Shown piece after piece: positions 23,879 through 34,815 of a DNA stretch of 64,000 nucleotides (the stretch's first letter is position 1; each line of letters starts with the position of its first letter). This stretch comes from Sipunculus nudus (taxonomy: Eukaryota > Annelida > Sipuncula > Golfingiida > Sipunculidae), in the NCBI GenBank assembly GCA_026874595.1, contig CM049317.1:52593618-52657617 (forward strand), read 5' to 3'. Below the pieces are notes generated by a model. The model did no database searches. It saw only the letters and a program-made list of their open reading frames with translations, and was not told the origin of the DNA. Made by a program: the position numbers and the translations under genes.

Positions 23879-25045
23879 TAGCTCAGCTGACTATAAGTCA
23901 TCTGAGCTATAGTCATGGCCCCCGTCCATTGTCCATCCATCCATTAACAGGGCACATTTTGAAACTTGGAGCTACAAATCCAAAATTTTGCATACAGTTA
24001 GATGTCCCCAAAATCTCCTACCATGCCAAAAATTGGGTCATTAGGACTTTGTTCCTTTGAGATATTAAGGAAATACCTATGTTTTCCATTAAAAACCTAT
24101 TGTTACACTTCAAGACTGCCTAATATCAAAACCACTGATCTGTTTTACATCATATTTAATATGCATATTTTTAATTCCATACATTTCCTGTGTTCAAACC
24201 AAAAATTGGTTCAGTATTACTTAATTTATTGAAGTTATACGCCCAAACATAATGCACTTTTTAAAAAATCAGGAAATATATTTACTCACCTAACATAAGA
24301 ATTGCTGAAGCTAGATACTTTTTTTCAGGGATATAACTTTATTTAATCAGGATATAACTTTATTTAATCAAAGTCCAATTGTTTACCAAAAAGAAGATCG
24401 AAATTTTGCCATTTTTTAAAGTTATTAGCATAAATAAAAAATCAATACCTTAAATTTTGGCCACGGCACAATTTTCCCCTGTAAGCTCTGTTGATTTAAT
24501 TTTCACAGCATAAATACATAATTAAATTTATTAAAATCTGAAATTTCAAAGTAATGAATTGAAAAGAGTAGCTTTTATACACCATGTCAAGTGTTGTTTA
24601 CATCTAGCCCACCTAGTACAGCCTTCACCTGTGTTATGTAATCCACTCAAGGCAGCTTGCCTTGGCTCATCTTGGCCAGTTTCCCCTCTTTGCAGGCTTC
24701 TTCTCTGCCCTGAACCTCCCCCCCCCCCCACCAGATGGTGCATTAGCTAGATGAATGTTATAATTTTCTGTATTGTTTTCATTCGTATTCTAGGCTATGC
24801 TACATTTTAGATTTTGTATTGTACCACCCTGGTTACAATGATTAAAGTGTACATTAAATTGTGTCCACAAAGTGGTGTATTTCTATAAAAGTGTGGATGT
24901 TCATCAGATAAGAAATTCCTTACTTTAGAAGAGAAAAACTTCACCAGGTGTGAAATTGGATATTAATTCCAGTAATAATTAAATTATAGCTAGCACGGTA
25001 ATTAGCATGATATTGTTTGTCCCTCATTCAACCAACAGTGTGTAT
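23879..25045 (+). repeat. Hairpin-ended repeat, long copy (+)
   Basis: Begins with TTAGCTCAGCTGACTATAAG, a 12-bp stem with a 3-base loop, then GTCCATTGTCCATCCATCC. It continues through about 1.1 kb that matches 29768-31593 in inverse orientation, including TGTTTACATCTAGCCCACCT (24595) and GTCCCTCATTCAACCAACA (25019). The far end lies in the intergenic part downstream of the SAM gene stop. Confidence 0.75.
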
Positions 25046-26900
25046 ACTTCATTTAAAAAGATGTTTTTATTTAATCAACTTTACTGAACCTTTTATTTCA
25101 ATGAATAAAATTAAACTTGTACTGAAAACTCCTATGTACAAAACTTGTAAATTGTGATTCAAGGAATAATCTTGAAGGTGCCATGTTATTGCCTATTTTC
25201 TTTAAATTCAGTTTGAACATTTGTGATTTAAAATTAATAAAATATATGTGTGCATAATATGACCTGATGTGAGCTTAACTCTGGATAAATAATAATGCAA
25301 CTTACAATTCTGATATTTTAACTTATATTTTTAGATCCTTTTTATTACAAATTGAGAAACTTGTCAATTAAAAAAAATTAATCTGATAAAAACTATGAAT
25401 GGAAATAGTGAATATGCTGAAAAAATAGGGTTTATTATAAACTAAATTCTCGTGAAAGTGAAATAATGTTATCAGTCCGTTTTATCCAATCGCCTGTCCA
25501 TCTGTAAATTGTTTACTTATGCATCAAAGTATCCCAAAACTTTTACTGTTTTTCTTCATGACAGTCTTGCCAGAGTATTAGTTTTGCAATCATATATTTA
25601 GAACTTTACTATGACCAAGTAGGAGGGCCATTTTCTCTTAGCTATTCTTATGCTTATATATATGAAAAACATTACAATAGAAATCATCATGTTTTGCATT
25701 TGCTAAAATTTCAAACTTCAGCTGAGCGACCTGGCTCATAGGTCCCTTGATTCATTTTCTCCCTGGAAGTACTTTGCTGATGTTTTTTCATTTGCACCTT
25801 GAAAGCATGTGGATGCTGTTTACATCAGTTTATACATCAGTTAAAATACATCCCTTGTTGTATGCTGACTAGTGTTTTATCTTTTGCATCCTGAAAGTAC
25901 TGTGTTAAAGTGAATATATGGCCAACAGTTCAGATGCATTCAGATGTAAAAAGTACTTTAAGGTTACACAGAAGTGATTGATATGGAATAACTTTGTCCT
26001 GATGTGTAGTGTTATAGAAACTGGGGGCACAGTTTGGATTAATTATAGTATAAAAACAAGTCGATATTTTAATCTTTATACTGTTATAGTGATTTAACTA
26101 ACCACAATTAAGGCATGTCTTTAAAAAGATTCATGGAGTCTTTAAGATGAATGTATGGTGTACATCAGGCATTACATTCTGGTTTGATAAGTTTGTTTGT
26201 AGTGATGAAGCAAGTTTTTTTATGCAAAGGGTTTGTTTTTTCATGCTAATTTCAACTTCATAAAATCAAAGTAGTTCAGTTTCAAGATTTCTTTCATAGG
26301 ACGGTCTTTACAATAGATAAATTGATACACTTTATCTTAAAGTTATCTGTATATCTTTTTTTCATATGTTTATATTAATAGAGGTAGTCAAAGGTAGATA
26401 AATGTTTTACCATTTTTGTAACTGTTATGGACATTCAGTAAAAAGGGATGATTTTCCTTTGTAATGTGACTATTTATTAAGATTTTCATCCTTGCAAGAA
26501 GCAACTAAAACATATGTTTAATTTACATCCATATCACACTTTAAAAAAACATTATTTCCATGTAATACTTTGAGGTAAAATGTTTAATTCTTATGATGCA
26601 TCAGTAATCATTATATTTGCTTTATTGTGGGCTCAATAACTTACCAATATTATAGATTAGTTTTAAGAAAATCAGAAATGTTATTCTGAAGGAAATTCTG
26701 TTAGTTTGTTCATTGAGTTTATGTATCCATGCATGTACTTCTGTTAGGCATATACAAGCCACACAATGAATATAATGGCTTCTGCTTTTGTTCATATGAT
26801 GATTTACATAATAACGTATGATGGTACATGTATATTTATAGATGCTGCAAACACATTATCACGCAGCGTTAACTTGCATAAATAAACAATAATTTTATCA
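25046..26900. other. AT-rich non-coding part of the CMC-like element
   Basis: No exon, RNA gene or repeat with a second copy in this window was recognised. It lies between the SAM-domain gene and the right sub-terminal repeats. Confidence 0.4.
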
Positions 26901-26919
26901 TGAGTTTTAGCTTTTAAAA

Positions 26920-27388
26920 CGTGTTCTCGAGAGTGAGACAACTGCATGTTTCAAGCCACAGGTGTTTTAAAATCGAGACGTCTGAAACACGTCTTAAGAC
27001 ACGTCACCTTTTAAAACGTCTTTTTGGTGTTTCGAAAAACGAGACAATGACATGTTTCAAGTCCCTGGTGTTTTAAAACCGAGATGTCTGAAACGCGTCT
27101 CAAGACACGTTTAAAGATGACATGTTTGACTTTTAAAACATGTTACAAGAAACATGTCTCAATCTTTTGGTGTCTGAACCTGTTTCTCTTTGAGACATGT
27201 TTTGGTGAAACATGTTTTATATGGAAGTCATCTTTTTAAAACATGTTTTAAATCCGAACCATGTTTTACACATATTTGAAACGGCTAAATCAGTGTGAAA
27301 CGGCAAATCACGAAAGACATGTTTCGAAAAATGGGACAAGCTGGTGTTTCTCATTAAAACGCGAAACATGTCCTCAGCTTTTACAGTG
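26920..27388. repeat. Right sub-terminal repeats of the CMC-like element
   Basis: Dense direct and inverted copies of GACATGTTTCAAG, TTTTAAAACATGTT, CTGAAACACGTCT and GTTTCGAAA-like motifs, ending in TTTTACAGTG. The left counterpart is 10940-11110. In plant CACTA elements such sub-terminal motifs bind the accessory TnpA protein; here the binding partner is unknown. Confidence 0.65.
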
Positions 27389-28350
27389 TAGGGACTTTAT
27401 AAAAAATATATAACTTTTTGGATGGGGTTTATTTTACCAAGGTCGCAGCTGTCAATTAACCCGATACGCTTTACTTCTCTTTCTTTTAAACCCACTTTCT
27501 CTTTAAAATCTTAATAATTATGTGAAGGGGCTATTAAATGACACGTTTAAAGGTTTATATGTGTAAACATATATTCATAAATATATACAAATCGTATTCA
27601 TGGAGAGTGGACGACTAAAGACCGCACTGAATTATATTGCAAACATTGAATAAAAATATACCACTGCCCGATGAAATTTTCTTGTTGCAGTTATCGAGGC
27701 ATTAAAATATTTTTTTACACATGAAACTGAAACCATGTCGACCATACGTAGAATTTCGAGCAAAAGCATACAGTTCAAAGACAACACCACATCATTTTCC
27801 CTCTTTTCTTTATTGCAAAAAGAATGCAAAATTACAAATTGTTATATATTATAGGTGGCAATATAAACCCCCTCCATCTGACCAGCAGATTATCATAAAC
27901 TGAATTAAAATAATAATTAAAGAAAAAAGTTTTTCTCCTGTTTTCACTGAACAGTGCACAACTCCTAATCTTGCTTCTGAAAGAAAAGGCTCACCTATAC
28001 TCTCTTGAACCAGTAAATGTAGAGTAAAACATTTGTTACCCTTTTATGAAATATAAAAGGAACCTTTCTTAAAATGATTGTCTTAACCTTACATTTTGAT
28101 CAAAATCATTCTGAAACACATTTTGAAAACAAGCATATACCAGTATAACAAAAGGTTTTTTTTTCTCCAACACCTTATACAATTTAGCAACTTGATTAAA
28201 TTAACCATGGATGACTCTTATTGTTATCTTTCTTCTTACAGCTTAAACGTTTTAAGGCATATTCTAACAGCCCAAAAAATTTAAAATTAATAATCTCAAC
28301 TTAGTTCAACAATATACTAACAAAGATACTTGTCATGAAATACATCCATG

Positions 28351-28393
<43 letters not shown>

Positions 28394-28987
28394 CAATTTC
28401 TGCCAAATTAAAAAAAAAATTACAGGTTCTAATTATGCTTTATTTTTACTTGGTGAAGGGCATCAAGTACGCAACAAGGTATACACAATAGTAGCCACTG
28501 ACATGAGTGAATAAGATTCCTGCACGTTTGTCGCATCATAAACATTTTGTTGATAAATTAAGTTAAAAAAACAGCTTTCATAAATGTTTAATACAAGAAA
28601 CCTCTGTTTCAAATGAACTGATTAAAGTAGCCCAGGCATTACAGATGCATTTAACATTTTGATATTCATGATAAAGTTTATAAATCTTTATGAACAATTT
28701 TCTGTACCAAAAAAACTGACTGACATTCAACAGAAAGAATAAGAGTTTAGTCTCATATTACAGTACTATAAATTTGTGCCGTTTTCTTTCTACTGAGTGA
28801 ACATGCATGCCTTTGACACTGTGAAAATGCAGTTATCCATTTCTGCAGTATTATCAGCTACTCTCAAAAAGAGATATATGTAGGCCTAAATGTTTTATAA
28901 AAATACTTGAACCCCTATTTAAAAATTACCAAATTCAAGAAATAAATAACATTTCAAGTCTTCACTATAGTTACGTTTATCAAGTTC

Positions 28988-29674
28988 TCAAACATATCTA
29001 ATTGCACATTCTGGGTACAACTGGCCCAACCTCTTCAAATGACATTTGGTAGCTTGATTTTGGGAAATATCAATGCTTTTCACTTTGGGATGGCTTGCCA
29101 AGAAACACTCTAGTTCCTTGTGTGTGAACAAAATATCATGAGCTACCAGTGTTTCAAGTACTGGGCACACTGACACAAGAGTTTCTGCTTTCACTGCTGT
29201 AAATGAAACATCTAAATATTTAAGAGGAAGATTTAAAAGAACTTTGAAATCTTCATCTACAAGTGTACTGCAGTCAGCAATAATCAAATGAGTCAAAGCC
29301 TGCTGCTCGTACAAAAAAACAATGCTTGAGACCCATAAGCCTGAAATGTCCAAATATGTGAGTTTCTTAATATTGACAAAATATTTGAAAAATATAAGAT
29401 CTAAACATGGCGTGTTGATAACAGTTTCTAGGTAAGGCAGTGATAGTTTTTGCATGCTGGGTAGATGGCATAAGACATCTTCCAGTTCACTCTGAGTGAT
29501 GCATAAAGGGCCATCTACAGAATCTAATGACACAAGTTTCCACACCCGTGTTGTACTATGAACAGCTGTATGTAACTGACTTGAAACGGCTGCTACAGCA
29601 AGAATATCTGCTAAGTCCAAATAGCTGCAGATTTCCTCTATCACTTCAACTGGAAGGTTGCATAGTGACACCAT
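28988..29674 (-). CDS. F-box/LRR protein, 228 aa, single coding exon
   Basis: The start is chosen at ATG 29674 because the sequence upstream is a clean acceptor (CTTTTAG before GATATCC, exon start 29687). The longer upstream ATG lies in the presumed intron. Residues 5-45 are an F-box: LPVEVIEEICSYLDLADIL, then a VSSQLHTAV segment and Trp in VWKLVSL. The remainder shows about five irregular leucine-rich repeats (KLTYLDISG, ALTHLIIADC, LKYLDVSFT, KVKSIDIS). The family links substrates to SKP1-cullin-1 ubiquitin ligases. It lies inside the 10440-34521 pair and is transcribed inward from the right terminus. The frame is intact, which suggests use or recent arrival. It could be a host gene rather than cargo. 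Confidence 0.7.
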   Translation of the reverse strand: MVSLCNLPVEVIEEICSYLDLADILAVAAVSSQLHTAVHSTTRVWKLVSLDSVDGPLCITQSELEDVLCHLPSMQKLSLPYLETVINTPCLDLIFFKYFVNIKKLTYLDISGLWVSSIVFLYEQQALTHLIIADCSTLVDEDFKVLLNLPLKYLDVSFTAVKAETLVSVCPVLETLVAHDILFTHKELECFLASHPKVKSIDISQNQATKCHLKRLGQLYPECAIRYV

Positions 29675-29767
29675 ATTGGTGGATATCCTAAAAGTACACA
29701 TTTCAGATTATTATTTATCTAACATCATTATATTATTTTAATTTCTGGAGAACATTTCAAATAAGGT

Positions 29768-31593
29768 ATACACATTGTTGGTTGAATGAGGGACAAACAA
29801 TATCATTGTGCTAATTACTATCCCAGTTTTAATTAATTACTGGAATTAATAGTCAATTTTACACCTGGTGAAGTTTTTACTCTTCTGAAGTAAGGAATTA
29901 CTTATCTCATGAACATCCACACTTTCACAGCAATACACCACTTTGTGGATACAATTAAATGTACACTTTAATCATTGTAACCCTGGTGATTCAATACAAA
30001 ATCTAAAATGTAGCATGTCCAAGAATAAAATAAAATACAGAAAAATTATAAAATTCATCTAGTTTATGCACCAGCTGGGGCTGGCCTGCTAGTAGTGGCC
30101 AAGCTGGGCCAAGGTAAGCTGCCTGGGGTGGGTTACATAATGCAAGTGAAGGCTGTACTACTAGGTGGGCTAGATGTAAACAACACTTGACATGGTGTAT
30201 GAAAACATGAATAAAAGCTATTCATTCCAATCAATTTCTTTTGAAAGTTCAGATTTTAAAAGATCAAATCCTTATGCATATATGCTGGGAAAATTAAATC
30301 AACAGTGCCAAAGTTGGACAAAATTTAAGGTATTGATTTTTTATTTATGCTAATAACTTGAAAAATTTGCAAAATTCAGGTCTAATTTTGGGTAAACAAT
30401 TGAATCTTGATTAAATAAAGTTATATTCCTGAAAAAAAGTCTCTAGGTTCAGCAATTCTCATGTTAGGTGAGTAAATATATTTCCTGATTTTTAAAACAA
30501 TTGCATTGTGTTTTGGCCCATAACTTCAAAATAATACCCAATACTGACCTAATTTTTGGTATGTTCATGGAAAATGTATAAAAGAATGTGAATACTAAAT
30601 ACGATCAAAAACAGATCAGTGGTTTTGATATTAGGCAGCCTTGAAGTGTAATAATGGCTTTTTTTTATGGAAAACTGAGTTTTTTTCCCTTAATATCTCA
30701 AAGGAACAAAGTCCTAATGACCCAATTTTCGGTATGGTAGGAGATTTTGGGGACATCTAAAATTATGTCAACAGCCTGAGGAGCATAGAGATGTGCACTG
30801 AATGACCTACAGTCATCAAAGTGGACTGCTTGACAATGTAAGGGAATACAACAAGAGCCTCCAAAAAAATTCAATAACTAGCCTAATTTTACAGCTTTTA
30901 TTTTCAAATTTCAGATTCTAACAGATTAAATCCTTATGTAAAGATGGTGTGAAAATTAAATCCACAGTACTAACAGGAAAAAAACGTGCCATGGCCAAAG
31001 TTGGGCAAAATTTAAGGTACCAATTTTATATTTTTGCCAATATTCAAAAAAATTTAACAAATTTTGATATAATTTTTGGTATACAATTAAATTTTGATTA
31101 ATTAAAGTTGTATTACTGGAAAAAAGTCCCTACCTTTAACACTTTTGGTCTTGAGTGACCAAATATCTTCCTGATTTTTTTACAAAGTCCATTATGTTTG
31201 GGCCCATAACATTTTTAAATTATATAATACTGACTTAATATCTGGCATGTACATAGGAACTATATAGAGGAATATTTATGGTAAATATGAGGAAAACCAG
31301 ATGAGTGGTTTTGATATTAGGCAGTTCTGAAGTGTGAAAATAGATTTCTAATAAAAAATTGAGGTTTTTCCTTAATATCTCAAAGGAACGAAGTCCTATT
31401 GACCCAATTTTTGGCATGGTAGGAGATTATGGGGACATCTAACTGTATGCCGAAATTCAGATTCGTAGGTCCAACGGTGTCGAAACGTGCCAGTCTTACG
31501 GACGGACATCCAGACGGACAGACAGACAGACGGACGGACGACGGACAATGGACCATGACTATAGCTCAGATGACTTATAGTCAGCTGAGCTAA
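29768..31593 (-). repeat. Hairpin-ended repeat, long copy (-), with internal duplication
   Basis: Inverse of 23879-25045. The hairpin lies at 31562-31592 (CTCAGATGACTTATAGTCAG). A body segment of about 500 bp is present twice in the same orientation (about 30255-30762 and 30920-31440; landmarks GTTTTGATATTAGGCAG and AATATCTCAAAGGAACAAAG). That makes this copy longer than the + copy. It occupies the presumed F-box gene intron. Confidence 0.75.
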
Positions 31594-32024
31594 AAAATAC
31601 ATATAGAAATCACAACAAGGGACCCACTGGTCATGGTGCTCAGCTGGATTTGCCTATGACAGACATTTATCAAATCATAATTTAATCTGCAATCACAAAA
31701 AAATTTGCCAGTGTGACCCTAAGTGAAATCTGTGGCTTAGTATTTCTAAAGCTACTTGGTGTACTGGTAGTCAATTATATTAACTGACTTAATTTTTGGG
31801 CCACTGCTTTCAAATTTCAGAATTTAATATATACATATTTTGGAAAACTTACATGGAAAAGAATGTATGTGTTTCTATGACTTGAAAACTTGTTATGGTC
31901 TTTAAAGACAGAAAGGAGCTCACAATCCTATTCCAGGCTGTCATCTATTCATACAGAAACATAATAGGGGCATGGTTGTATTGTGTTTTGTTTGCAAGTG
32001 GCCACCAGTGTGCAAGAAATATAC

Positions 32025-32227
32025 CTGCAGTGATGTAATAACAAAGTAATCATTGTTTGGTGATTCACAGGATGGTTCACAGATCAAAGAGAAATTCAAA
32101 TTGTGCCACAGCCAGATTTTTAGGGTGACTGAAAGATACATCAAAGCTGTTTGATTAAGTACAAACTCAAGGTCTCTACAAACTCCACGCACAACTGGAC
32201 ATGCCTTGCACATCAAAAGCATTAAGG
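32025..32227 (-). other. Candidate orphan exon, 203 bp
   Basis: On the minus strand, TTACCTTGCAG precedes it and CTGCAG|GTATAT follows. One frame is open throughout and encodes hydrophobic helical text (MLLMCKACPVVRGVCRDLEF). Joining it to the F-box exon would put an early stop in its frame, so if used it is a 5' untranslated exon or part of another gene. Function not recognised. Confidence 0.35.
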
Positions 32228-33016
32228 CTGCAAGGTAATCCTTAGCTGAGCCTTTCTACAATTAGCGTTGCTACTAAATTGCACTCAAGATTCCACATGT
32301 ATGCCATCTTAAGTAAGTTACTGATGAAAAATATTTGAATTGCTGCCTTTTACTATTACCTCTTTAAAAGATATGAATGAAGTGTAGCAAGAATACATCA
32401 AATTCTGGAGTTTTATCTTCACATTTGATTTTTAATTGAAGAGTTTATCTATTATTCAAGGAATTCCTATTTATAAAAAAATAACTTGGAAGAGCATTGA
32501 GGAGATAAAAGATTCCATATGTTGAAAGTTCTTGCTCTTGTGGCTTAAACGAATGATATGTGAATTGATATTATAAAATACTGCTGAAAACTTAAATACA
32601 AATATGAGCCTCATTGCTATTAATCAAACGTTATCACATCATATTGAGCACTTGTCTGATTGGATCAAAATATTTTAAAAAATTAAATTTTGTTTTCAAT
32701 GTTTGCAATAATTATAAAATAGTAATATTAAACACTTTGAAAATACCTGAGAAATTAGGAAAATTTAGAACAAATGGTTTCATTTACAGCTCATATAATC
32801 CCTTATAATATAAAATAATTGTATTTCATAAAATTTTATAAATTATGAAATTTCACACTCTAATGAAAAATACCCACAGGTGACAACAAGATGTCATTAA
32901 AAATACATTTCGGGCCATCCACACAAGAAGTTTAAGACATCAGAAATTTCATGGTAATTTGTGTTACATTTAATCTTACCCCTTCCCTTTAAAGTTTTTA
33001 TTATAAACCTAGAACA

Positions 33017-33061
<45 letters not shown>

Positions 33062-33300
33062 TTTGACTATTGCCCGATTGCTGCTGGTTGTATTGCTGGT
33101 AGTATAGCTTAAGGCTTTGTAATGAATACCTGGCACTGAGCCTTACTGGCTACTGATCCCCTGGTGTATCTTGACCCTGCACTGAACCATGCATAATCAG
33201 CCCTACTGGGCAAGAGAGGTGGGGGGGGGGGGGATGCATCTGCATATGGTTACAAATACCATAAAAAAACGTAAAGAAGGCAATAAAAGCTACAGTTTAT
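32228..33300. other. Non-coding, with (AT)n tract
   Basis: AT-rich sequence. An (AT)n run at about 33018-33057 and a G-run near 33222 are the only notable features. Confidence 0.4.
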
Positions 33301-33339
33301 GACTAATTTGTTTCACATTTCAGAATTAAAAAGATTGAA

Positions 33340-33957
33340 TTCATATGTGTACATGATGTGGAAATTCATCCAGAGTGTTTACAAGTAAATTAAAGTAAAA
33401 AAAAATTGGGCAAAATTTACCATAAAAAATTTACATTTAATCTAATATTCATAAAAAATTCATAATTATAATCTAAATTTTGATACTCTTTGATCTAAAT
33501 TAAATCAAATGCAGTTATAATCTAAAAATAAGCTCTCTTGCTTCAACAGTTATCATATTAAGTAATAAATAACTCTCCTCTTGTTTTGATACATTATACT
33601 CCAGTCTATAATTTCTAAAAGTTATATAGATCTAAGACACAGCATGCACAAAAAAAATTATTTCAGAACATTCATGCCAAAATTGAAGCACCAGGGCCAG
33701 GGTTTTGATATTACGCAGCCTCGAAGTGTTAAAATATGTTTTCAATGCAAAACCAAACCTTTGTTTTATTTCTCATAGGAAGGAGGTCATCTTGACCTAG
33801 ATTCCGGTTTGGTAGGTAATGTACATCTAAATGTATGTCAAATTTCAAATCTATATGTCCAATGGTATCAAAATCTGATAGTTTTACAGATGAATGGATG
33901 GACTGATGGACAACAGGTCATCACTATAGCTCAGATGACTTATAGTCAGCCGAGCTA
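33340..33957 (-). repeat. Hairpin-ended repeat, truncated copy (-)
   Basis: The hairpin at about 33926-33957 (GCTCAGATGACTTATAGTCA) and body landmarks GTTTTGATATTACGCAGCC and GGTATCAAAATCTGATAG match the family of 29768-31593. It lacks the distal half. Confidence 0.65.
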
Positions 33958-34303
33958 AAAATAAAGACATTGTAAGTGGTGCTACCATTCAAGCCCTGTA
34001 GCAGAAGTGCAATCTCAGATCTGCAAGCACAAAAATCTTTCATGAAAGCCATCCAGCAGTCATTGACAAAATATGGCCATATGTATTCCATTTTATTTCT
34101 GGGGTGCTCAAACTTAGAGAATATGGGTCACAATGATCTCTTTTCAAATTTCCACAGAGATCTCCTAGGACCTCCTAGGTCCTGGCGCTTATGATTACCA
34201 TTTGTACCGGGGGGGGGGAGGGGCGGACGACGGACAATAAAGTTATCCCTATAGTTCAGCATAACTGAAAGTGAGAATAGAATAGAAGTAATAAACCTCT
34301 TAC

Positions 34304-34516
34304 CTGTATCCTGGAAAAACTGCCGGGCGAGCAGCTGAAGTGACGTTCGGAATCACTTGAAACGATAAGCTGAAGCCCAGTTAACTATTGTGTTCCGAGT
34401 GTTTTACTAGTGTCTTCCGAATGCTTCGAGATACCCTAGTTAGGCTCTCGTTTAGCAAATCGCTTTTGCATAGTTTGGCTCTCGTTAACCAATTTTAAGC
34501 GAACGCTTCGAGATAC
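34304..34516 (-). promoter_or_regulatory. Likely 5' non-coding exon and promoter region of the F-box gene
   Basis: Minus strand shows CCAGGATACAG|GTAAGAG, a strong donor at 34297-34303, and no open frame upstream. Its phase-free splice to the acceptor at 29688 would place a non-coding leader next to the GCTTCGAGATACCGGGC terminus. The region contains GGTATCTCGAAGC sub-terminal motifs. No TATA box was identified. Inferred from splice-site logic only. Confidence 0.4.
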
Positions 34517-34529
34517 CGGGCCCAGGTGT

Positions 34530-34815
34530 GTAAACCACCGCGCCTGATGGGTAAGATCCTTGTCGGTATTAATTTTATAACTCGCCATCACGGCCGTCGG
34601 TATGATTGATGTAACCAGTACAACTGTTATCTAAACATTAGCGCGGGTGACCTCGAGCCGAGAGACAAAGCCATCGCGCTTGATGAGTAGGAGTCTTGCC
34701 GGTATAAATTACGTATATAACCGGTCATCTCGGCCTAATTATGATTGACGAGCCGTAAAGAACTGTTATTCAAACATTTAAAGCGACATTACTTCGAGTT
34801 AAGCGATAGAAAAAG
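34530..34815. repeat. Two tandem units of about 140 bp
   Basis: Units share CGCGCCTGATGGGTAAG / CGCGCTTGATGAGTAGG, TTGTCGGTATTAATTT / TTGCCGGTATAAATTA and ATGATTGATG / ATGATTGACG, starting near 34541 and 34675. Located in the right arm of the pogo-like outer pair. Confidence 0.6.

Larger units (their letters stand above)
10919..27388 (+). mobile_element. CMC (CACTA/EnSpm-like) DNA transposon, about 16.5 kb
   Basis: Left end CACTCTAAAAAGTG (10919) and right end, read inward on the minus strand, CACTGTAAAAGCTG (finishing 27388), are short imperfect TIRs. Both are flanked by TA (10917-10918, 27389-27390). Sub-terminal regions 10940-11110 and 26920-27380 are crowded with short motifs in both orientations such as ACATGTTTCGAAAC, GAAACACG and TTTTAAAAC, the arrangement typical of CACTA-type ends. 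Inside are a DDE transposase frame of the Tnp2-related kind and a SAM-domain gene. Internal stop and frameshift suggest this copy is no longer autonomous. Confidence 0.6.
10440..34521. mobile_element. Large inverted-terminus element (GCCCGGTATCTCGAAGC ends) with F-box gene
   Basis: Left terminus GCCCGGTATCTCGAAGC (10440-10456) and right terminus GCTTCGAGATACCGGGC (34505-34521) are exact inverted copies. The sequence CCAGG adjoins both (10435-10439, 34522-34526). Both ends carry further sub-terminal copies of GGTATCTCGAAGC (about 10514, 10544, 10612; reverse near 34415-34428), and the left end holds two tandem units of about 100 bp. Removing the inner CACTG element leaves about 7.6 kb holding the F-box gene. 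No transposase for this layer was recognised. It could instead be two separate solo repeats in opposite orientation. Confidence 0.45.

Noticed and set aside
24546-24750. Overlapping open frames on both strands
   Set aside because: They lie inside the hairpin-ended repeat, are not conserved in the inverse copy at about 30090-30230, and end in a homopolymer C-run.
28355-28390. (AT)n runs and the short open frames they create (also near 2980, 33020, 37620, 38558, 50250)
   Set aside because: Ile-Tyr repeats in all frames are microsatellite translation, not protein.
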